DNA of 64,000 nt, taken from the NCBI RefSeq assembly GCF_000813125.1, contig NZ_BASE01000113.1, forward strand, positions 1 through 64,000, read 5' to 3'. Origin of the DNA: Mesobacillus selenatarsenatis SF-1. GTDB taxonomy: Bacteria; Bacillota; Bacilli; Bacillales; Cytobacillaceae. Below are positions 35,340-45,258 of the stretch, piece after piece. How positions within the stretch are numbered: position 1 is the stretch's first letter; each line of letters begins with the position of its first letter. The position numbers and the translations under genes were made by a program. Under the pieces are notes generated by a model. That model was not told the origin of the DNA, ran no database searches, and saw only the letters and a program-made list of their open reading frames with translations.

Positions 35340-36437
35340 TTGAAGAAAAAAGTAATGGTTGTTTTTGGGACAAGACCTGAAGCTATTAAGATGTGTCCTC
35401 TTGTCAAAGAACTAAAAAATAGAGATAGTTTAGACACTATTGTATGTGTTACAGGTCAACATCGAGAAATGCTAGATCAGGTATTAAATGCATTTAGTGT
35501 CATACCAGATTTTGATTTATCAATTATGAAAGCGAAGCAAACGCTATTTGATGTTACCGTCAATATTCTTGAAAAAATGAAAGAAATCTTGGAAGAAGTA
35601 AAGCCAGATGTGGTGTTAGTTCATGGTGATACATCGACAACTTTTGTTACATCATTAGCATGTTTTTACTTGCAAATTCCTGTTGGACATGTTGAAGCAG
35701 GGCTTAGAACTTACAACATCTATTCACCATATCCCGAAGAATTTAACCGTCAGGCAGTTGGCATTATAGCAAAGTATAATTTTGCCCCAACTGATATGTC
35801 TAAAGAGAATCTTTTAAAAGAAGGGAAAAGTCCATCAACAGTATATGTAACAGGTAATACTGCAATTGATGCACTAAAAACTACTGTAAGGGATGATTAT
35901 TCTCATGAACATCTAGATTGGGCAGCAGATAGCCGACTTATTATGATAACAGCTCATCGTAGGGAAAATCTAGGTGAGCCAATGAAAAATATGTTTAAAG
36001 CCATTAAAAGAATTATTGATGAACATCCAGATATTAAAGCAATATACCCTATTCATATGAACCCGGTTGTAAGAGAGTCTGCCAATGAAATTCTTGGAAA
36101 TAGTGATAGGGTAAGGATTATTGAACCCTTAGATGTCTTGGACTTCCATAATTTTCTATCGAAATCATATTTAATTTTGACTGATAGTGGTGGTATTCAG
36201 GAGGAAGCCCCAAGTTTAGGTAAACCAGTGTTGGTTATGCGTGATACCACGGAACGTCCAGAAGGTATAGCTGCAGGAACGCTCAAATTAGTAGGTACAG
36301 AAAAAGAAGATATCTATAAATCTTTTAAGCTATTACTTGAAGATAATCTTGCATATGAAAAAATGAGTCTATCAAGTAATCCTTATGGAGACGGTCAAGC
36401 AAGTGTACGGATCGCGGATATACTGGAAGAAAATTAG
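35340..36437 (+). CDS. wecB: UDP-N-acetylglucosamine 2-epimerase WecB
   Basis: A 365-residue non-hydrolysing epimerase from TTG 35340. GTRPEAIKMCPLVKEL opens the fold, followed by TGQHREM, VHGDTSTTF, GHVEAGLRTYN, PEEFNR, AHRRENLGEP, DSGGIQEEAP and RDTTERPEG, all family hallmarks. It makes UDP-ManNAc for the dehydrogenase before it. It is 20 nt from wecC, with TAGGTAG as the likely SD. Confidence 0.95.
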   Translation: MKKKVMVVFGTRPEAIKMCPLVKELKNRDSLDTIVCVTGQHREMLDQVLNAFSVIPDFDLSIMKAKQTLFDVTVNILEKMKEILEEVKPDVVLVHGDTSTTFVTSLACFYLQIPVGHVEAGLRTYNIYSPYPEEFNRQAVGIIAKYNFAPTDMSKENLLKEGKSPSTVYVTGNTAIDALKTTVRDDYSHEHLDWAADSRLIMITAHRRENLGEPMKNMFKAIKRIIDEHPDIKAIYPIHMNPVVRESANEILGNSDRVRIIEPLDVLDFHNFLSKSYLILTDSGGIQEEAPSLGKPVLVMRDTTERPEGIAAGTLKLVGTEKEDIYKSFKLLLEDNLAYEKMSLSSNPYGDGQASVRIADILEEN

Positions 36438-36486
36438 TAATTGCGATGTGGGTTAATGAGGTTAAGAGGGTGTCCTCCAGAAAAAA

Positions 36487-36516
36487 TTGATTTAAAAGAT
36501 TCCATTTTATTATAAC
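36487..36516 (+). promoter_or_regulatory. candidate internal promoter before the distal glycosyltransferases
   Basis: TTGATT and TATAAC are separated by 18 nt within the 157-nt gap after wecB. It would let the distal, AT-rich part of the cluster be transcribed separately. Confidence 0.35.
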
Positions 36517-36594
36517 TAATTAAAATTATAAGCTTACAAGAAACTATTGAATACTATAGATTGATAATAGTAAAAGATTTTTAGGAGGAGAGTA

Positions 36595-37674
36595 ATGAAG
36601 GTAGGTTTAGTTTTACCAGCAAATATTTTACATGCACCCTATTTGGAATATTATACAGAGATATTAGATGATGAAAATATAAACTATAATATTATTTACT
36701 GGAACAAAGTAAACTTAGATGAGAATGTTAAAAATTCAATTGCATTTAATCATACTTGTTCCTATGATTCAGGTAATGTAAAAAAGTTAATAGGTTATTA
36801 TCTATTTTCGAGGTTTGTAATTAGAGAAATTAAAAGGCGGAACTATGATAAGCTTATTATCCTTGTTCCACAAATTGGGCTCTTTTTAGCAAATTATTTA
36901 GAAAAACATTATAAAAATAATTATATACTAGATATAAGGGACTATAGTAAGATGAATAGATTTGCTGGGAAATATAATGCAATTATTAAGAACTCTAATT
37001 TCACAGTGATTTCTTCTGAAGGCTATAGAAAGTGGTTACCTAGTTTCGACCGATACACCATATCACATAATGTCTTTATAAACCGACTCCAACAAGTAGA
37101 GGACTTGAACTCTAACTTAAAAAATAAAAATGAAATTGTGTTCAGTAATATTGGGTCAATTAGACACTATGAAGAAAACATAAAGATATTAGATATGTTT
37201 AAAAATTCTACTAAATTCCAGTTGCGTTATATAGGAACTGGAATTTGTGAAAAAGATTTAGAATTGTACTGCGTAAACAATAAAATAAACAATGTATATT
37301 TTCACGGAAGATATAGTAGAGAAGAAGAGTTGGATTTTTATTATAAAAGTGATCTTATAAACTTAATTATGCCAACCAAGGATTTGGGTCCCCAGACTTC
37401 AATGTCAAATAGGCTTTATAATGCTTGTGTTGCCAAACGTCCCGTAATAATATCAAATAATAGTTATATGTCTAATTTGGTACAGGAGTATAATTTAGGG
37501 TTAGTGGTTGATATAGAATCAGATAATCTTGAAGAAAAAATTAATAGTTATATTAGTTCATTTAACTATGAGACTTATAAATTAGGTTGTATTGAGTTCT
37601 TGAACAGAGTACAAATTGAGGAAGAAAAATTCAAAAACAATTTAAAACAGTTTCTTGTTGAACAAGCAGGGTGA
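36595..37674 (+). CDS. glycosyltransferase (GT-B fold, distal EPS cluster)
   Basis: A 359-residue protein with a two-lobe GT-B pattern: an N-terminal lobe with LVLPANILHAPYLEYYTEIL and YILDIRDYSKMNRF, and a C-terminal lobe with NIGSIRHYEENIKILDMF, FHGRYSREEELDFYYKSDL and SMSNRLYNACVAKRPVIISN, the usual nucleotide-sugar region. The donor is unknown. Base composition is markedly AT-rich relative to the 22-28 kb genes, as is typical of variable serotype modules. ATG 36595 has TAGGAGGAGAG 5 nt upstream. Confidence 0.75.
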   Translation: MKVGLVLPANILHAPYLEYYTEILDDENINYNIIYWNKVNLDENVKNSIAFNHTCSYDSGNVKKLIGYYLFSRFVIREIKRRNYDKLIILVPQIGLFLANYLEKHYKNNYILDIRDYSKMNRFAGKYNAIIKNSNFTVISSEGYRKWLPSFDRYTISHNVFINRLQQVEDLNSNLKNKNEIVFSNIGSIRHYEENIKILDMFKNSTKFQLRYIGTGICEKDLELYCVNNKINNVYFHGRYSREEELDFYYKSDLINLIMPTKDLGPQTSMSNRLYNACVAKRPVIISNNSYMSNLVQEYNLGLVVDIESDNLEEKINSYISSFNYETYKLGCIEFLNRVQIEEEKFKNNLKQFLVEQAG

Positions 37675-37679
37675 TTGCA

Positions 37680-38891
37680 ATGAAAATTTTATACATTACT
37701 TCAACGTTAACTAGGGAAGCTAATTCGGCATCAATTAGAAATATATCGCTAATAAATGGACTCGTTAAGAATGGTGCTGAAGTTGATGCTTTAACTATAG
37801 ATTGGCCAATGGACATTATTGATGATTATTTAGAATCTATTATTTCTAAAAAGGTAAATATATATAGAGATAAATTGTTTATTTTAGATAAGTATTTTAA
37901 TAATAAACTAAAAAAAGGGATGTACGTTGAACATAATGAAAATGTAAGAAAAAAGATTTATAAATTGGTGAAAAGCATAATAAGGGACATTTTGTTTTTT
38001 CCAGAAGTTGATAAAGAGTGGATAAAGAATTATAATGAACAACTGAATTTCAAGGATTATGACTATATAATCTCGTCTTCAGATTCGAAAACTGCACATT
38101 TTGTTGCAATGAAAATAAAAAAGAAGTTTAATACGGTAAAGTGGGTCCAAATCTGGGGTGATCCTTGGGCTGAGGATATAGGTATAAAAGGTTTGAGTAA
38201 GCTAAGAGCTAAGAATGCCGAAAAAAGATTATTGAAATTAGCAGATAAAATCTTTTATGTGTCATTACCAACTCTAAGACGTATGGAAAAGGAGAATATT
38301 AATTATTCTTCAAAAATGGGTTATATACCTAGAGGTTATTTGCAGAAGGTTAATAGTGAAAAACAAATTTCCTCTGATTGTTATGTAATGTCGTATACCG
38401 GTGTTATAAGCTATGGAAGAAATATAATGAATTTATTAAAAGCTATTAAAGCATTTAACTCAAAGTCCGTAAGGAAATTCCAGTTGGAGATATATGGTGT
38501 TTGTGATGATGAAACAAAAAAACAGCTAAAACAATACGAAGATTTTGTTAATTGGAATCAACCTGTAAGCTATAAAAAAATTATAGATGTCTACAAAAAC
38601 TCAGATGTATTATTGTTTCTCTCAAATAAAAAAGGTGCACACCAGATTCCAGGGAAATTGTATGACTATTTTGGTACAAACCGAAGTATTCTAGCTGTTG
38701 TTGATGATTTGAAAGACAATGTATCTAAGTTTATTCATGATACAGGTAGAACAGTGATAGTTAGAAATGATGAAAATGAAATTTTATCTAAACTAAATTT
38801 ATTAGAATCTGAAATACTAGAAGGAAATAAAAAGGCACTTGTTGATTATAGTGATGAATGTATCGCAAGGGAACTTTTAAATAGTATATAG
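37680..38891 (+). CDS. GT4-like glycosyltransferase
   Basis: About 403 residues from ATG 37680; a GTG at 37671 is in frame but overlaps the previous stop. The N-terminal lobe begins MKILYITSTLTREANSASIR. WVQIWGDPWAEDIGIKG lies mid-protein, and the donor lobe has MSYTGVISYGRNIMNLLKA, LEIYGVCDDE and HQIPGKLYDYFGTNRSIL. It resembles GT4 transferases of capsule clusters. The sugar donor cannot be assigned. The gene is tightly coupled to those on both sides (5-10 nt). Confidence 0.75.
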   Translation: MKILYITSTLTREANSASIRNISLINGLVKNGAEVDALTIDWPMDIIDDYLESIISKKVNIYRDKLFILDKYFNNKLKKGMYVEHNENVRKKIYKLVKSIIRDILFFPEVDKEWIKNYNEQLNFKDYDYIISSSDSKTAHFVAMKIKKKFNTVKWVQIWGDPWAEDIGIKGLSKLRAKNAEKRLLKLADKIFYVSLPTLRRMEKENINYSSKMGYIPRGYLQKVNSEKQISSDCYVMSYTGVISYGRNIMNLLKAIKAFNSKSVRKFQLEIYGVCDDETKKQLKQYEDFVNWNQPVSYKKIIDVYKNSDVLLFLSNKKGAHQIPGKLYDYFGTNRSILAVVDDLKDNVSKFIHDTGRTVIVRNDENEILSKLNLLESEILEGNKKALVDYSDECIARELLNSI

Positions 38892-38901
38892 GAGATTTTA
38901 T

Positions 38902-40229
38902 ATGCTCTCAAATACGAATAAAAAATCACTCTTATTATATATGATAATCACTTGGATATTTCTAAGTATATTATCTGCAGTTTTTGTGAATATAAGTATA
39001 TTCATATTCGGGTTATTATTAAACTTAATTGCAAGCATTTCACTGAATAAAAGTTATAACAAATCTTTATTATTCCAAAAGGTTTTTTTATAAGCTTAAT
39101 AATAATAATTTTTATATATTGTGTATCTATAGTTCAGTATGATTCACCTTACTATAAGGGTGGTTCAGATGATTTAACCTATGAGCTAGATGCATACGAA
39201 GTAGTAGAAAATACAGGTTTTTTTAATTACTCAGATATTAGGGGAAATATAGTAACAAAATATCATAATTCTGTTGGGTATATTTATGTTGTCAGCTTAA
39301 TTATGCGCTTTTCTAACCTTGTAGGAGAGTTTCATACGTTATTGCCTAGGATATTTAATGGATTCCTCGTGGGGTTGATAAGTGTATTAGCTTTTAGTAT
39401 CTCAACCAAATATCTAAATTTAAACAATAAAAACTCTAAGATACTAGCTTTTATTATAGGAGTTTTTCCTATATTAGGGTACACAGCTGCCCATACTTTT
39501 AGAGATATAATGTTAGTTTTTATTATCATATGTACCTTTTATTTGTGGTCACAATTTAAAAGAAATAATTTTTTTGGCAAGCTTCTGACCGTTATAGTAA
39601 CTGTTGCTTTTATAGTTATTTCTCTAGAGATTAGAGCGGTTGTCGCATATTATTTATTAGTAATTCCATTTTTATTTATACTTAGGTACAGTAAGTTAAA
39701 TATAAGATCTATAACTCAGTCTTTAATTTTACTTCTAATATTATATGTGCTTTTTTATGAAGAGTTTATACTCTTTTTTTACAATACGTATGGTAGGTAT
39801 AGCGAATACTTAGTTTCAGGGGCAGATGGATTAAGCAATCTAATATTTAGTATGGATTTATTTCCATTTGGTATTATTTTTAGAACAGCGTATGCATTTA
39901 TTACTCCGTTTCCTAATCTAGAACAAATAGAAAGCTTGTGGCTAAGCATAGGTACAATATTTCAATTATTATTTTTGCCATATTTATTTATAGCTTTTAA
40001 AAATAACAAATATTTTGAGTTGAAGATAATTTTTGTTTTGATATTTATAAGTATTATTACCACCACCTTTACATTTAGACATATAGTTATGTATTTACCA
40101 TTTGCAATACTTTTAAGTGGACAAGCATACTTTGAAAGTGGAAGAGAGATAAAGAAAACAGTCCTAATAATAAGTTACACTATATTCATCTTCCTTTTTA
40201 TTTTCTATTCGATCATAAAATATTTTTAA
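38902..40229 (+). pseudogene. wzy: Wzy-type repeat-unit polymerase, frameshifted
   Basis: Two frames together encode one membrane protein of about 442 residues. The first (38902-39093) has two N-terminal helices and stops just after a run of seven T (39083-39089). The second frame is open without a start from that same run, through YYKGGSDDLTYELDAYE (39150-39200), to 40229, with about ten helices and a large loop. One extra T restores a single frame. Wzy polymerases join lipid-linked repeat units outside the membrane, and this is the only candidate in the cluster. The break could be real inactivation, slippage-based phase variation, or a sequencing error in the homopolymer. Confidence 0.8.
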
Positions 40230-40250
40230 ACTAGAAGATAAGGAGTTCCT

Positions 40251-41414
40251 ATGCATATTTTAATCATCCCTTCATGGTATTCATCAGATGAAAACCCAGT
40301 ATTGGGCTCTTTTTTTAAGGAGCAGGCAATTGCTTTAAAAGATAATGGATTTAAAATTACTGTCGCATATACAGAAACGAAAAGTATGTTTAGTAAAGAT
40401 GTTTTTGACTTTTGTAAATACGGATATAAAAAAAGTTATGAAACTGATGTATCTACCTATAGATACAAAGCACTTAACTATTTGCCTTTAATAAAAAATG
40501 GGACGAATTTTATCATTTATAAAAAGTTAGATCTTCTTCTGAAAAAGATAATTGAAGATAGGGGAAAGCCAGATGTAATACATTTACATTCTTTTGTCGG
40601 TGCAGGATATGCAGTTGAGAAATTAAGCCGAAAATATAAGATCCCTTATGTAATAACTGAGCACCACACTGGATTTTCTAGAGGTATTTTTTCTGAAAAC
40701 CAGTTATCAGTATTAAAGAAAGTACTAGAACAATCAGAAGAAATTATTGCAGTTGGTAGGGGCTTATACAATGATTTAAAAGAATATACAAGTAAAGAGA
40801 TAAGTATTATACCAAATATGGTTGATATAAATAAATTTAAAAAAATGGACATCTACAAAAAAGATAATAATTGTTTTTACTTTTTATCAGTGGGTTTCCT
40901 TACTTATAAAAAAGGATTTGATATATTAATTAAAGCATTAAGTAGACTTAATATGTTAGATGTTAAACTCCTAATCGGCGGGGATGGGGAGGAAAGGGTG
41001 CACTTGGAAAACCTTGTAAAAGACCTTGGTCTTGAGGAACGTGTAGAATTTCTAGGCGCACTTTCTAGGGAAGAGGTAAATAAATACATGAATGTATGTG
41101 ATGCTTTTGTCTTACCAAGTAGACACGAGACTTTTGGAGTTGTTTTTATTGAAGCATTAGCAGTCGGTAAGCCAATTATTGCAAGTTCGTGTGAAGGACC
41201 ATTAGACATCGTAAATGAGAATAACGGATTAATTGTGCCTATTGAAAATACAGCAGAATTAGCAAAGGCAATGAAGTATCTATTTTTCAACAGAAAAGAG
41301 TATGATGAGGTTAAAATTAGAACGGATTGTATTAATAAGTATAGTAATGAGGCAGTAATTGAGAAGTTAGCATCACTATATCAAAGAGTCTTAAAAAAGA
41401 ATAGCTATAATTAA
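40251..41414 (+). CDS. GT4-family glycosyltransferase
   Basis: A 387-residue GT-B enzyme. The N-terminal lobe shows IIPSWYSSDENPVLGSFFKE, VIHLHSFVGAGYAVEKL and VITEHHTGFSRG; the donor lobe has FLSVGFLTYKKGFDILIKAL, LLIGGDGEER, FLGALSREEVNKYM and the E-x7-E motif in RHETFGVVFIEALAVGKPII. A clear GT4 retaining transferase. AAGGAG lies about 6 nt before ATG 40251. The acceptor is the growing EPS repeat unit; donor unknown. Confidence 0.9.
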   Translation: MHILIIPSWYSSDENPVLGSFFKEQAIALKDNGFKITVAYTETKSMFSKDVFDFCKYGYKKSYETDVSTYRYKALNYLPLIKNGTNFIIYKKLDLLLKKIIEDRGKPDVIHLHSFVGAGYAVEKLSRKYKIPYVITEHHTGFSRGIFSENQLSVLKKVLEQSEEIIAVGRGLYNDLKEYTSKEISIIPNMVDINKFKKMDIYKKDNNCFYFLSVGFLTYKKGFDILIKALSRLNMLDVKLLIGGDGEERVHLENLVKDLGLEERVEFLGALSREEVNKYMNVCDAFVLPSRHETFGVVFIEALAVGKPIIASSCEGPLDIVNENNGLIVPIENTAELAKAMKYLFFNRKEYDEVKIRTDCINKYSNEAVIEKLASLYQRVLKKNSYN

Positions 41415-41547
41415 GTTACATGTAAAAATTTTTCAACCTTAATTACCTGATACCATCTTAAAGATTTTGTCTCAGTAATTAAGGATTTTTCTAATAACAA
41501 GTTAATAACTTATAATAGCGTTTAGTTTCGAGAAAGGAAAAATTTGA

Positions 41548-42969
41548 GTGAACGTATTATTAAAAAAATTCTTGTCTTTCTCTTATGGTAAATGGGTAGG
41601 TTTAATTATAAGTTTTTTATTAACACCAATACTTACCCGCATTCTTGATCCAAATCAACTAGGAATAGCATCAATGTTTACCTTAGCTTTAGAAGTCCTA
41701 TTGGTTATTTCACTTTTGGGTACAGATCAAGCTTATGTTAGATTTTATTACGAAGAGAATGAAAAGAAAAGAAATCTACTATTAAGAAATAGTCTGAAAA
41801 TCTCCCTGTTTGTATATTTTATTGTCACTGTGTTAGTTTTTATTTTTAAAGAGTCAGTTTCTGTATTTTTGTTAGGTGAATATTCTCCCAAAATAATTTA
41901 CTTACTACTGATATGTTTGCTTTTTAATATTATCTATAGGTTTGGAAGTTTATCGATCCGGATGCAACAAAAGGGAATGTTATACTCTTTGTTGCAAATT
42001 GCTAATAAACTTATTAACTTTGTAATGGTTATTTTCTTATTTTATATTATTGGGTCGCAATACGAAATAATGATTTATTCAACGGTTATTACCTTTGTTA
42101 GTATTAGTTTACTATCTATATTATTAGATAAGTATAGTTGGACTATTTTAAAAACTACCAATGTTAATTCTAGGCATTCAAGAAAAGAAATGCTGCAGTA
42201 TGGATTTCCAATTATGCTTACTACTTTAATAGGAATGTTGTTTCAGGTTGTTGATAGATTAGCGTTAAAAGAATTAGCGAATTTTACTGAATTAGGACTA
42301 TATGTTGCAGCTTTTAAAATAATTGCCTTACTGACTATAATTCAAACTTCATTTTCCGTTTTTTGGGTACCAGTTGCTTTAGAGACCTACGAGAAAAAAC
42401 CGGAAAATAAGGCTTTCTTTAAGAAAGCTTTCACAATAGTATCATTTATTATGTTTATTTTAGCACTATTAATTATTGCATCAAAAGACTTTATTGGTTT
42501 ATTGCTAGGTAACAGTTATAGTGGAGCTGCGATGTTAATGCCATTTTTAGTATTTATTCCTATTATGCGTACAATTTCTGAAGTCACAGTAATGGGAATA
42601 ACCTTTAAGAAAAGGGTGAAGCTAAATTTAATTATCGATATAACTACACTCCTTGTAAATGGATTGGGTAACATATTATTAATTCCTATTATTGGTGCCA
42701 AAGGCGCTGCAGTATCGACAGGTATCTCATATATACTGTTCTTTATATTAAGAACTTTTATTTCTGAACGCTTATATAAAGTAGAGTATAATCTTAAACT
42801 AACTTACTCAATAATTATTATATTGTTCTTTTACGCACTTTATAGTACCTTTTACGTTTGGTCTATTTATAATATGCTAATAGCTGTCTGTATATTATTC
42901 TTTATCCTAATTTCATATAGCAAACCAATGATTCCTATTTTGAATACATTGTTAAATAAGAAAAAGTAA
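41548..42969 (+). CDS. wzx: Wzx-type oligosaccharide flippase
   Basis: A 473-residue MATE/MOP-superfamily membrane protein from GTG 41548 (GAAAGGA upstream). It has about 14 helices, beginning with FSYGKWVGLIISFLLTPILT followed by RILDPNQLGIASMF, a typical flippase N-terminus. It moves the undecaprenyl-linked repeat unit across the membrane for Wzy. A 133-nt gap precedes it. Confidence 0.9.
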   Translation: MNVLLKKFLSFSYGKWVGLIISFLLTPILTRILDPNQLGIASMFTLALEVLLVISLLGTDQAYVRFYYEENEKKRNLLLRNSLKISLFVYFIVTVLVFIFKESVSVFLLGEYSPKIIYLLLICLLFNIIYRFGSLSIRMQQKGMLYSLLQIANKLINFVMVIFLFYIIGSQYEIMIYSTVITFVSISLLSILLDKYSWTILKTTNVNSRHSRKEMLQYGFPIMLTTLIGMLFQVVDRLALKELANFTELGLYVAAFKIIALLTIIQTSFSVFWVPVALETYEKKPENKAFFKKAFTIVSFIMFILALLIIASKDFIGLLLGNSYSGAAMLMPFLVFIPIMRTISEVTVMGITFKKRVKLNLIIDITTLLVNGLGNILLIPIIGAKGAAVSTGISYILFFILRTFISERLYKVEYNLKLTYSIIIILFFYALYSTFYVWSIYNMLIAVCILFFILISYSKPMIPILNTLLNKKK

Positions 42970-42980
42970 GGGAGATATTG

Positions 42981-43895
42981 ATGAAAAAGATATTAATTAT
43001 TATTCCGTATTTTGGTGAGTGGCCTAGCTGGTTTAATCTATATATAGAGTCTTGTAAAAATAACCCTTCAATAGATTGGCTATTTTTTACGGATTGTGAT
43101 GAACCAGAAAATAAGGCGGAAAATATAAAGTATCATAAAATTACTTTTGCTGACTACAAAAAAATAGTTGAGGAAAAACTATTAATTAACTTTAACCCTT
43201 CAAATTCATATAAGCTTTGTGATTTAAAACCTGCTTTAGGATATATACATGAAGAGCATCTAGCTGGATATGATTTTTTTGGGTATGGTGATATAGATTT
43301 AATTTATGGAAATATTAAAAGTATTTATACAGATGAATTACTTAGTAAGTATGAAGTTTTTTCAACACATGAAAACTTTTTAAGTGGGCACTTTGCACTT
43401 TTAAAGAACACACAAAAATATAGGGAATATTTTAAGAGAATTAAAAATTGGAAGGAAATACTGGAAAGTAACAAACACGTTGCATTTGATGAATTTTACT
43501 TTGGGGTAGATTTAGCAGGCAGGTATAGAATATTAAGTAAGATATTAGGAAAGCAAAGTAGTATAATAACGAGATTAAGAAAGTTAAGGAATTCTAATAA
43601 AAGGTATTTGTTTCGAGAAGAATATACAACGCCATATACTAGGATACCTTGGATAGATGGAGGTGTGTGGGATAATCATCCCACTGAATGGTATTGGAAG
43701 AATGGGATACTTACAAATAATATAAATGGGAATAGACAATTTTTATATTTCCACTTTATGAATTGGAAACCTAATAGCGCGCATTTAAGAGGAAAAAAAC
43801 CGATATGGGAAGATATGGATGGTATTGTTTTGGAAAACTATAAACAGTATTTAAATGGTTTTAAGATTAATAAAAATGGATTTCAAGTGCTTTAA
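42981..43895 (+). CDS. DUF6625-like putative glycosyltransferase
   Basis: About 304 residues from ATG 42981 (a TTG just upstream is less likely; GGGAGAT provides the SD). The opening KKILIIIPYFGEWPSWFNLY and LFFTDCDEP resemble GT-A enzymes, and FFGYGDIDLIYGN contains a DxD-type metal site. HENFLSGHFALLKNT and WIDGGVWDNHPTEWYW follow. Families of this kind occur in capsule clusters and are thought to be transferases; activity is unproven. It is the last gene of the operon. Confidence 0.7.
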   Translation: MKKILIIIPYFGEWPSWFNLYIESCKNNPSIDWLFFTDCDEPENKAENIKYHKITFADYKKIVEEKLLINFNPSNSYKLCDLKPALGYIHEEHLAGYDFFGYGDIDLIYGNIKSIYTDELLSKYEVFSTHENFLSGHFALLKNTQKYREYFKRIKNWKEILESNKHVAFDEFYFGVDLAGRYRILSKILGKQSSIITRLRKLRNSNKRYLFREEYTTPYTRIPWIDGGVWDNHPTEWYWKNGILTNNINGNRQFLYFHFMNWKPNSAHLRGKKPIWEDMDGIVLENYKQYLNGFKINKNGFQVL

Positions 43896-43928
43896 AGTGA
43901 GTTTATAAATTTCATAACATTTTTCACT

Positions 43929-43955
43929 GGGACACATGGACGGTTTTCATGTCCC
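43929..43955 (-). repeat. 27-nt REP-like hairpin element (stem gggac/gtccc)
   Basis: Read on the minus strand: GGGAC, 8 nt, CGTCCA, 3 nt, GTCCC. It fits the 27-nt layout shared by the elements up to 57.7 kb, with a G-C richer stem and one change in the core. Confidence 0.65.
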
Positions 43956-43972
43956 TTCGTAAGTCGAAATAG

Positions 43973-44040
43973 TTTGCTGGCGATCAGTTTTTCCGCGATT
44001 TGACGGTGTTATTAGTCTTGATCTTTGAAACAACATAAGT
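43973..44040. mobile_element. transposon-end-like repeat (copy 1)
   Basis: About 68 bp similar to 57574-57640. It contains TTTGACGGTGTTATTAGTC, which also resembles the TTGACGATGTTAATTGTCC part of the tandem repeats at 44239-44290. This suggests transposase-binding repeats at the end of the degraded transposon whose genes lie at 44332-45247. Confidence 0.5.
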
Positions 44041-44061
44041 CTTAGTGAATGCATAATCTAA

Positions 44062-44096
44062 AACCATGTCGGAAGGGGTTCTGACATGGTTTTTTG
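44062..44096 (+). terminator. terminator downstream of the EPS operon
   Basis: AACCATGTC pairs with GACATGGTT around a 12-nt loop, followed by TTTTG. It lies between the two sets of transposon-end-like repeats, so it may have come with the transposon. Confidence 0.75.
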
Positions 44097-44238
44097 TTTT
44101 TGATTATAATGGTGGCACTCTATTTTAGATCCTTTGTACTGTAACTTTTGTTTTGGTTTATGGTGGCGAATTAAATATAATTTAAGCCAAGTTTGCTGGG
44201 ATTGATTTCTCTTGCATAGTGTTAATGACGTTCTAGAA

Positions 44239-44290
44239 TGTCCAGAACTTGACGATGTTAATTGTCCTAAAACTGACGGATCTACTGTCC
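44239..44290. mobile_element. tandem transposase-binding-like repeats
   Basis: TGTCC recurs at 44239, 44263 and 44286 (24- and 23-bp spacing), the first two followed by TGACG after 6-8 bp. Short tandem repeats that start TGT near an ATPase gene are typical ends of Tn7/Tn5053/Mu-like transposons. Confidence 0.55.
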
Positions 44291-44331
44291 AAAAATGAAA
44301 GGGAAGCAGTTCACATGCTTCCCAAAAGTTT

Positions 44332-44568
44332 TTACAAATCAACTTGATAAGTCTCATTTTTCTTAAGGTAGAATCTAACGTCATTTCGACCCGTGAGAAT
44401 ATACCAGTCTCTGCCCAATTCCAGGCGGCAGGAAAGAGTCTTCCCATTTCCTAGATGTAGATCAAACCATTCACCACATCGCATCTTATAACCAGAATTT
44501 TCTCCCCAAAACACAACCCAACGATCCAACTCTTCATTGTAATTCATTTCTTTCAAGCGACTTTTCAT
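44332..44568 (-). CDS. DUF5348-like small transposon-associated protein
   Basis: A 78-residue protein (MNYNEELDRWVVFWGENSGY, GRDWYILTGRNDVRFYLKKN) that resembles the DUF5348 family, which accompanies ExeA-type transposon ATPases. Its ATG overlaps the ATPase stop by 4 nt (ATGA), showing the original operon order. Its role in transposition is unknown. A hairpin (GGGAAGCA...TGCTTCCC, 44301-44323) follows. The gene seems intact although its operon is truncated. Confidence 0.65.
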   Translation of the reverse strand: MKSRLKEMNYNEELDRWVVFWGENSGYKMRCGEWFDLHLGNGKTLSCRLELGRDWYILTGRNDVRFYLKKNETYQVDL

Positions 44569-45247
44569 GAAAGCTCACCCTGGATGACTTGCTTAATCAT
44601 ATGGTCGTCAATAATTCTTCGGCCATTTTGTGAGCCATAGAGTAGACTATGTGTGCAGAGTTTATTTATGAGCCTTGCGGCACCACCAGAAAACCGATGG
44701 ATTTCGTCAAGAGCCCCATCAGAGAATATTGGTTGTTCAACTCCGGCATAACGAAGATGCCTAGAAACATATTCCTCAACCTGAGCACGATCGAGATGTC
44801 CTAACTGGAATTGAATATCGATTCTTTGACGTATCGCTGCGTATGATTGGAGTCGAAGCCGATCCCACAATTCACTTTGACCGACGAGAATGAGTGCCAT
44901 CGGGCTTTGCGAGTCCATTTTGAAGTTCAGTAGGAAACGAACCTCTTCAAGCATTTCCCGGTCCAGAAGATGGGCTTCGTCCACTACCACCACAGGTTGT
45001 AGCCCTCCTATGCCTTTCATTAATTCAATCTCACGATGAAGCTGCCGTTTTGCATCTCCTCGATAAAACTTCGCTTCAGAACCTAACTGTTCCAAAAGAC
45101 CTTTGTAAAAATGACGAGGCGTTAACTTAGAGTCGGACAGGTAAAGGATGTGGAATTTCCCTTTATCCAATTTGTCCACAAACTTACGGATTGTCGTGGT
45201 CTTTCCTGTACCACTATCCCCACTCAGAACGGCAAATAGCTGTCTTT
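44565..45247 (-). pseudogene. 5'-truncated ExeA/TniB-like transposon ATPase
   Basis: The remaining frame encodes an AAA ATPase: the P-loop AVLSGDSGTGKTTTIRKF lies upstream of the internal Met at 45179, then LYLSDSKLTPRHFYKGLLEQ, Walker B VVVVDEAHLLD, and a C-terminal HxH-free arginine-finger region (GGAARLINKL). Relatives start about 45 residues further upstream with a conserved N-terminus. Here the homology begins about 11 nt after a 27-nt REP-like element (45259-45285), and no start codon or SD exists. The partner DDE transposase is absent. So this is the 3' half of a transposon operon cut off at the element. The frame still reads through the element (NRPCVSDTAERQL). Confidence 0.8.
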
Positions 45248-45258
45248 CAGCTGTGTCA

